Source: Lutibacter sp. A80
Lineage (GTDB): Bacteria > Bacteroidota > Bacteroidia > Flavobacteriales > Flavobacteriaceae
DNA: 64,000 nt
Reading direction: 5' to 3'
Assembly: GCF_022429645.1 (NCBI RefSeq)
Contig: NZ_CP092480.1
Coordinates: 2,462,501 to 2,526,500 of the forward strand
Every line of letters starts with the position of its first letter. Positions within the stretch are counted from its first letter, which is position 1. Made by a program: the position numbers and the translations under genes. The notes below the pieces were generated by a model, which saw only the letters and a list, made by a program, of their open reading frames with translations, searched no databases and was not told where the DNA came from. Positions 63,200-64,000 of this stretch are shown here, piece after piece.

Positions 63200-63235
63200 A
63201 AACTCCGTTAAAAAATATTTAGCGGAGTTTTTTTT
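63200..63235 (+). terminator. Strong terminator on the plus strand
   Basis: Arms 63200-63212 and 63218-63230 form a 13-bp stem with one G-T pair, loop AAATA, followed by eight T. Confidence 0.8.
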
Positions 63236-63433
63236 ATGCTATATAAACACAACTTAAATTATACACCCCTAACTTCCAATAGGGTTAACTAAAGTTAAAC
63301 TTCTCTATTTTAAAGAGAATAAATAAACCTCTCAAAAAATTGTTAAGATAGCAAATACTAAAAAATCACCCCAACACAAAAAAGGTTAGAGTGATTTTAA
63401 AAAGGAACTCAAATAATTATGATGGATATATTA
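63236..63433. other. Intergenic stretch with a second minus-strand terminator
   Basis: No gene seen. At 63359-63399 the minus strand can form a 13-bp stem (AAAATCACTCTAA with TTGGGGTGATTTT, two G-U pairs) followed by T, a terminator for transcripts coming from the tRNA side. TTCTCT and AGAGAA near 63301-63320 form a small hairpin. Confidence 0.45.
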
Positions 63434-63515
63434 TTATATTTTTAGTTCATTAAAAAGCTCAATTAATTTCTTAAACGAATACCCATGACTATAAATGTTT
63501 AGTACCAGAATATAT

Positions 63516-63596
63516 AAAAAAGGGAAAATAAAAAAACTTTTTTCAATCAAACATCTGATAATCAGTGCTTTTAAGTTTCTTTTATTTTCCCTTTTT
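63516..63596 (-). terminator. Long hairpin directly after tRNA-Leu
   Basis: Arms around 63517-63538 and 63573-63595 (AAAAGGGAAAATAAAA-type) pair almost perfectly over about 22 bp with one bulge. A small inner dyad CTGATTATCAG lies in the loop. On the minus strand the second arm ends in T and so can end the tRNA transcript. The stem is unusually long for a terminator. Confidence 0.6.
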
Positions 63597-63606
63597 AACA
63601 AAATAG

Positions 63607-63688
63607 TACCTCGAGTGGGAATCGAACCCACACTCCCGAAAGAACTGGATTTTGAATCCAGCGCGTCTACCAGTTCCGCCATCGAGGC
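63607..63688 (-). tRNA. tRNA-Leu (anticodon CAA)
   Basis: 82 nt on the minus strand. The acceptor arms are GCCTCGA and TCGAGGT (G1-U72), discriminator A, no encoded CCA. The anticodon stem CTGGA/TCCAG encloses TTCAAAA, giving CAA. The long variable arm and GGTTCGATTCC T-arm fit a class II leucine tRNA. It reads UUG codons. Confidence 0.93.
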
Positions 63689-63704
63689 TTTTTAAATGCG
63701 AGTG

Positions 63705-63712
63705 CAAATTTA
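63705..63712 (-). promoter_or_regulatory. -7 promoter box for tRNA-Leu
   Basis: Minus-strand TAAATTTG matches TAnnTTTG, 16 bp before the first tRNA base. Confidence 0.45.
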
Positions 63713-63750
63713 TAATTTTTTTTTATCAAAACCTTAAAAAAATCACGAAG

Positions 63751-63784
63751 TTGTTTAATAACTCTATAATTAATTTTAAATTTG
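63751..63784 (+). promoter_or_regulatory. Promoter of prs
   Basis: TTG at 63751-63753 and TAAATTTG at 63777-63784 with 23 bp between them fit the Bacteroidota -33/-7 pattern, at the wide end of spacing. The -7 box ends 30 bp before the ATG. Confidence 0.5.
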
Positions 63785-63814
63785 CGGCTCAACAAACAAC
63801 AACACAACTTAAAA

Positions 63815-64000
63815 ATGGGAAACAGTCAACTAGCACCAAAAATATTTGCTTGCAGACAAAGTCAGGTTTTAGCTAAAAATATTGCGGATTCGTACGGATT
63901 AGAACTTGGAAATGTTAAAATTTCACAATTTAGTGATGGTGAATTTCAGCCAGCACTAGTAGATTCCGTTAGAGGACGGCGTATTTTTGTGGTAGGTTCT
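63815..64000 (+). CDS. prs: Ribose-phosphate pyrophosphokinase, N-terminal part
   Basis: The first 62 codons are present; the gene runs off the window. The peptide has KIFACRQSQVLAKNIADSYG, LELGNVKISQFSDGE and RGRRIFVVGS, the start of PRPP synthetase, where the SDGE loop belongs to the ATP and oligomer interface. It makes PRPP for nucleotide, His and Trp synthesis. Confidence 0.92.
   Translation, partial: MGNSQLAPKIFACRQSQVLAKNIADSYGLELGNVKISQFSDGEFQPALVDSVRGRRIFVVGS

Noticed and set aside
63434-63682. Minus-strand ORF of 82 codons beginning MAELVDALDSKSS
   Set aside because: Its first 25 codons are the tRNA-Leu gene read in frame, a familiar false call; the rest runs through the long hairpin. 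The last part (GYSFKKLIELFNELK) looks protein-like but has no start of its own.
1-64000. CRISPR array
   Set aside because: No run of regularly spaced identical repeats of 20-40 bp was found; the 21-bp repeats have no spacers.

Overview
The window reads as a chromosomal segment of an AT-rich marine-type member of the Bacteroidota, most likely Flavobacteriaceae. The signs are family-specific genes (PorZ of the type IX secretion system, DUF4270, DUF4271 and DUF4296 proteins, the BatABCDE aerotolerance cluster, a TonB-dependent receptor, LytTR and 7TM sensor pairs), -7 promoter boxes of the form TAnnTTTG in front of many genes, and few Shine-Dalgarno sequences. Assignments rest on reading motifs and gene order, not on database searches.

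Layout. 1-5606: tail of a Tex-like S1 protein, then a minus-strand unit porZ-recO-TonB receptor. 5922-7985: LytTR regulator and 7TM histidine kinase. 8052-16120: the classic pair of a thioester alpha-2-macroglobulin lipoprotein and penicillin-binding protein 1C. 16209-24824: membrane and housekeeping genes (hemolysin III, plsC, GlsB, trpS, DUF418, GNAT, tyrS, CPBP protease, K+/H+ antiporter). 25010-31496: epimerase, DUF4296, dihydroorotase, polyprenol-phosphate mannosyltransferase, DUF4271, hemD, radA. 31681-38243: YbhN-like protein, panD, panC, diverging from a truncated glycogen-synthase-like gene, a DUF4270 lipoprotein and glmS.

38244-41109 is the accessory part. Two minus-strand genes (a membrane protein and a secreted protein with a possible Cys/His pair) are each bounded by a perfect 10-bp inverted pair. 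A fold-back sequence of about 145 bp lies downstream of each gene. The start of each cassette matches the first box of its own downstream site and not that of its neighbour, which is how integron gene cassettes are built. No integrase lies in the window. A septoil-knot repeat protein and a REP-like element follow.

41110-50409: the MoxR, DUF58, BatD-like, BatA, BatB, BatC, BatD, BatE cluster, interrupted between batA and batB by a second copy of the REP-like element. 50525-58616: LpxH-like phosphatase, S41 peptidase, dCMP deaminase, HupE/UreJ protein, class V aminotransferase, TlpA-like lipoprotein and DsbD. 58812-61500: a NarL-type regulator and its TPR histidine kinase. 61500-63700 holds several items too short for ordinary gene calling: a 50-residue lipoprotein, three 21-bp direct repeats, a LytTR regulator with Asn at the phosphorylation site, a 45-residue ORF with its own -7 box and terminator, and tRNA-Leu(CAA). 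The window ends in the start of prs.
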